Both the position numbers and the translations under genes were made by a program. Below, piece after piece: positions 63,632 through 64,000 of a DNA stretch of 64,000 nucleotides. The first letter of the stretch is position 1, and each line of letters opens with the position of its first letter. Source of the DNA: Adiantum capillus-veneris (taxonomy: Eukaryota; Streptophyta; Polypodiopsida; Polypodiales; Pteridaceae); the NCBI GenBank assembly GCA_014529385.2, contig CM043969.1, positions 10,329,001 to 10,393,000 of the forward strand. The letters are read 5' to 3'. A model generated the notes under the pieces. That model was given only the letters and a program-made list of their open reading frames with translations, ran no database searches and was not told where the DNA came from.

Positions 63632-64000
63632 CTAAAAGTGGAAGTGCTGATGGTATAGGTGTGCTGGTTCTTCCACTTGCCTTTGGATGAGGTGGGCAAA
63701 AGTTGCAGTAGCAGTCTCCTTGGTGAATGTGCCTGTTGTCTTTCTTTCTATGGCCAGCATTGTCATCCCTTCAGTTGGCAACTTCAGTGCCTCGGCCACA
63801 ATCTCTTTTGTAATCACCACTTCTACTTTCTGCCCTTGTTCGTCGGTAATTTAGGCTGATCCATCCTCTTTAATTGTAGACAACAACTCATAGGCTTTGT
63901 GGAAATCTACACCACATGGTTCCTGGTCATAGAAGTCTCTGAGGCCGAGCCTTGTGTTAGCTTCCTTTGTGTTTGGCTTGGCAGCTACATCATATATCTC
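63632..64000 (-). pseudogene. Fragment of an unassigned protein
   Basis: The minus-strand frame enters from the window edge (EIYDVAAKPNTKEANTRLGL), meets TAA at 63853-63851 and continues to 63632 (VVITKEIVAEALKLPTEGM, TATFAHLIQRQVEEP). The wording faintly recalls plant retroelement-associated proteins annotated only as putative transposon proteins; I cannot assign it. 63392-63631 holds its further decayed continuation or unrelated flank. Confidence 0.35.

Noticed and set aside
1-64000. tRNA, rRNA or host protein-coding genes
   Set aside because: I saw no cloverleaf-like sequence, rRNA or exon pattern that I could support; tRNA-like words occur only as primer sites.

Overview
The window looks like intergenic DNA from a large, repeat-rich plant nuclear genome, most likely a vascular plant. 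It is almost wholly LTR retrotransposons stacked inside one another. I found no host gene, tRNA, rRNA, CRISPR array or prokaryote-type feature. The plant call rests on three things: Ty1/copia, Ty3/gypsy chromovirus (chromodomain after integrase, initiator-Met primer site) and Tat/Athila-like gypsy elements (Asp-tRNA primer site, no chromodomain) side by side; nested insertions with 5-bp target duplications; and dense nonsense decay. I cannot name the species.

Left third (1-17053). The window opens inside the 5' LTR of a large NON-AUTONOMOUS gypsy-type element (5' LTR remainder 1-510, Asp-type primer site 512-529, 3' LTR 15997-17053). Its long leader carries a tandem array of about 298-bp units, each centred on an 18-bp palindrome. 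Its coding part is one reading frame, broken only by stop codons: Gag, a retropepsin, a second retropepsin-like domain (called PR2 here) and a repeat tail built on W-[IV]-P-K motifs. It has no reverse transcriptase or integrase. A complete antisense Ty1/copia element (4325-9488, target duplication GAGAG) sits inside its gag.

Middle (17054-36010). An older relative of the same family is present as a decayed tandem: one internal region, an LTR, then a second internal region that starts abruptly in mid-gag, then a truncated LTR. Its leader is split by another internally deleted gypsy element (LTRs 17911-18933 and 22036-23045). Unassigned DNA and a gag fragment follow.

Right half (36010-63391). 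A minus-strand chromovirus is the host for two later insertions. One is a second copy of the same chromovirus family (36969-45532, target duplication AAGGC), whose pol core is inverted between its own LTRs, as if by two template switches. The other is a very young Tat/Athila-like element (49674-63212, target duplication CTCTT) inserted in the old chromovirus 5' LTR. Its two LTRs differ, by eye, only by one GA repeat unit. It encodes Gag, four zinc knuckles, protease, RT, RNase H and integrase, and then, where an env-like gene might be expected, a second retropepsin-like domain, the W-[IV]-P-K tail and an extra acidic ORF.

How the parts fit: the young element has the full enzyme set plus the PR2/W-[IV]-P-K module. 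The left element keeps Gag, protease, PR2 and tail but has no RT-RNase H-integrase, so it would need enzymes supplied by an autonomous relative. The PR2 plus W-[IV]-P-K module, the palindrome array and the inverted chromovirus core are the most unusual things here.
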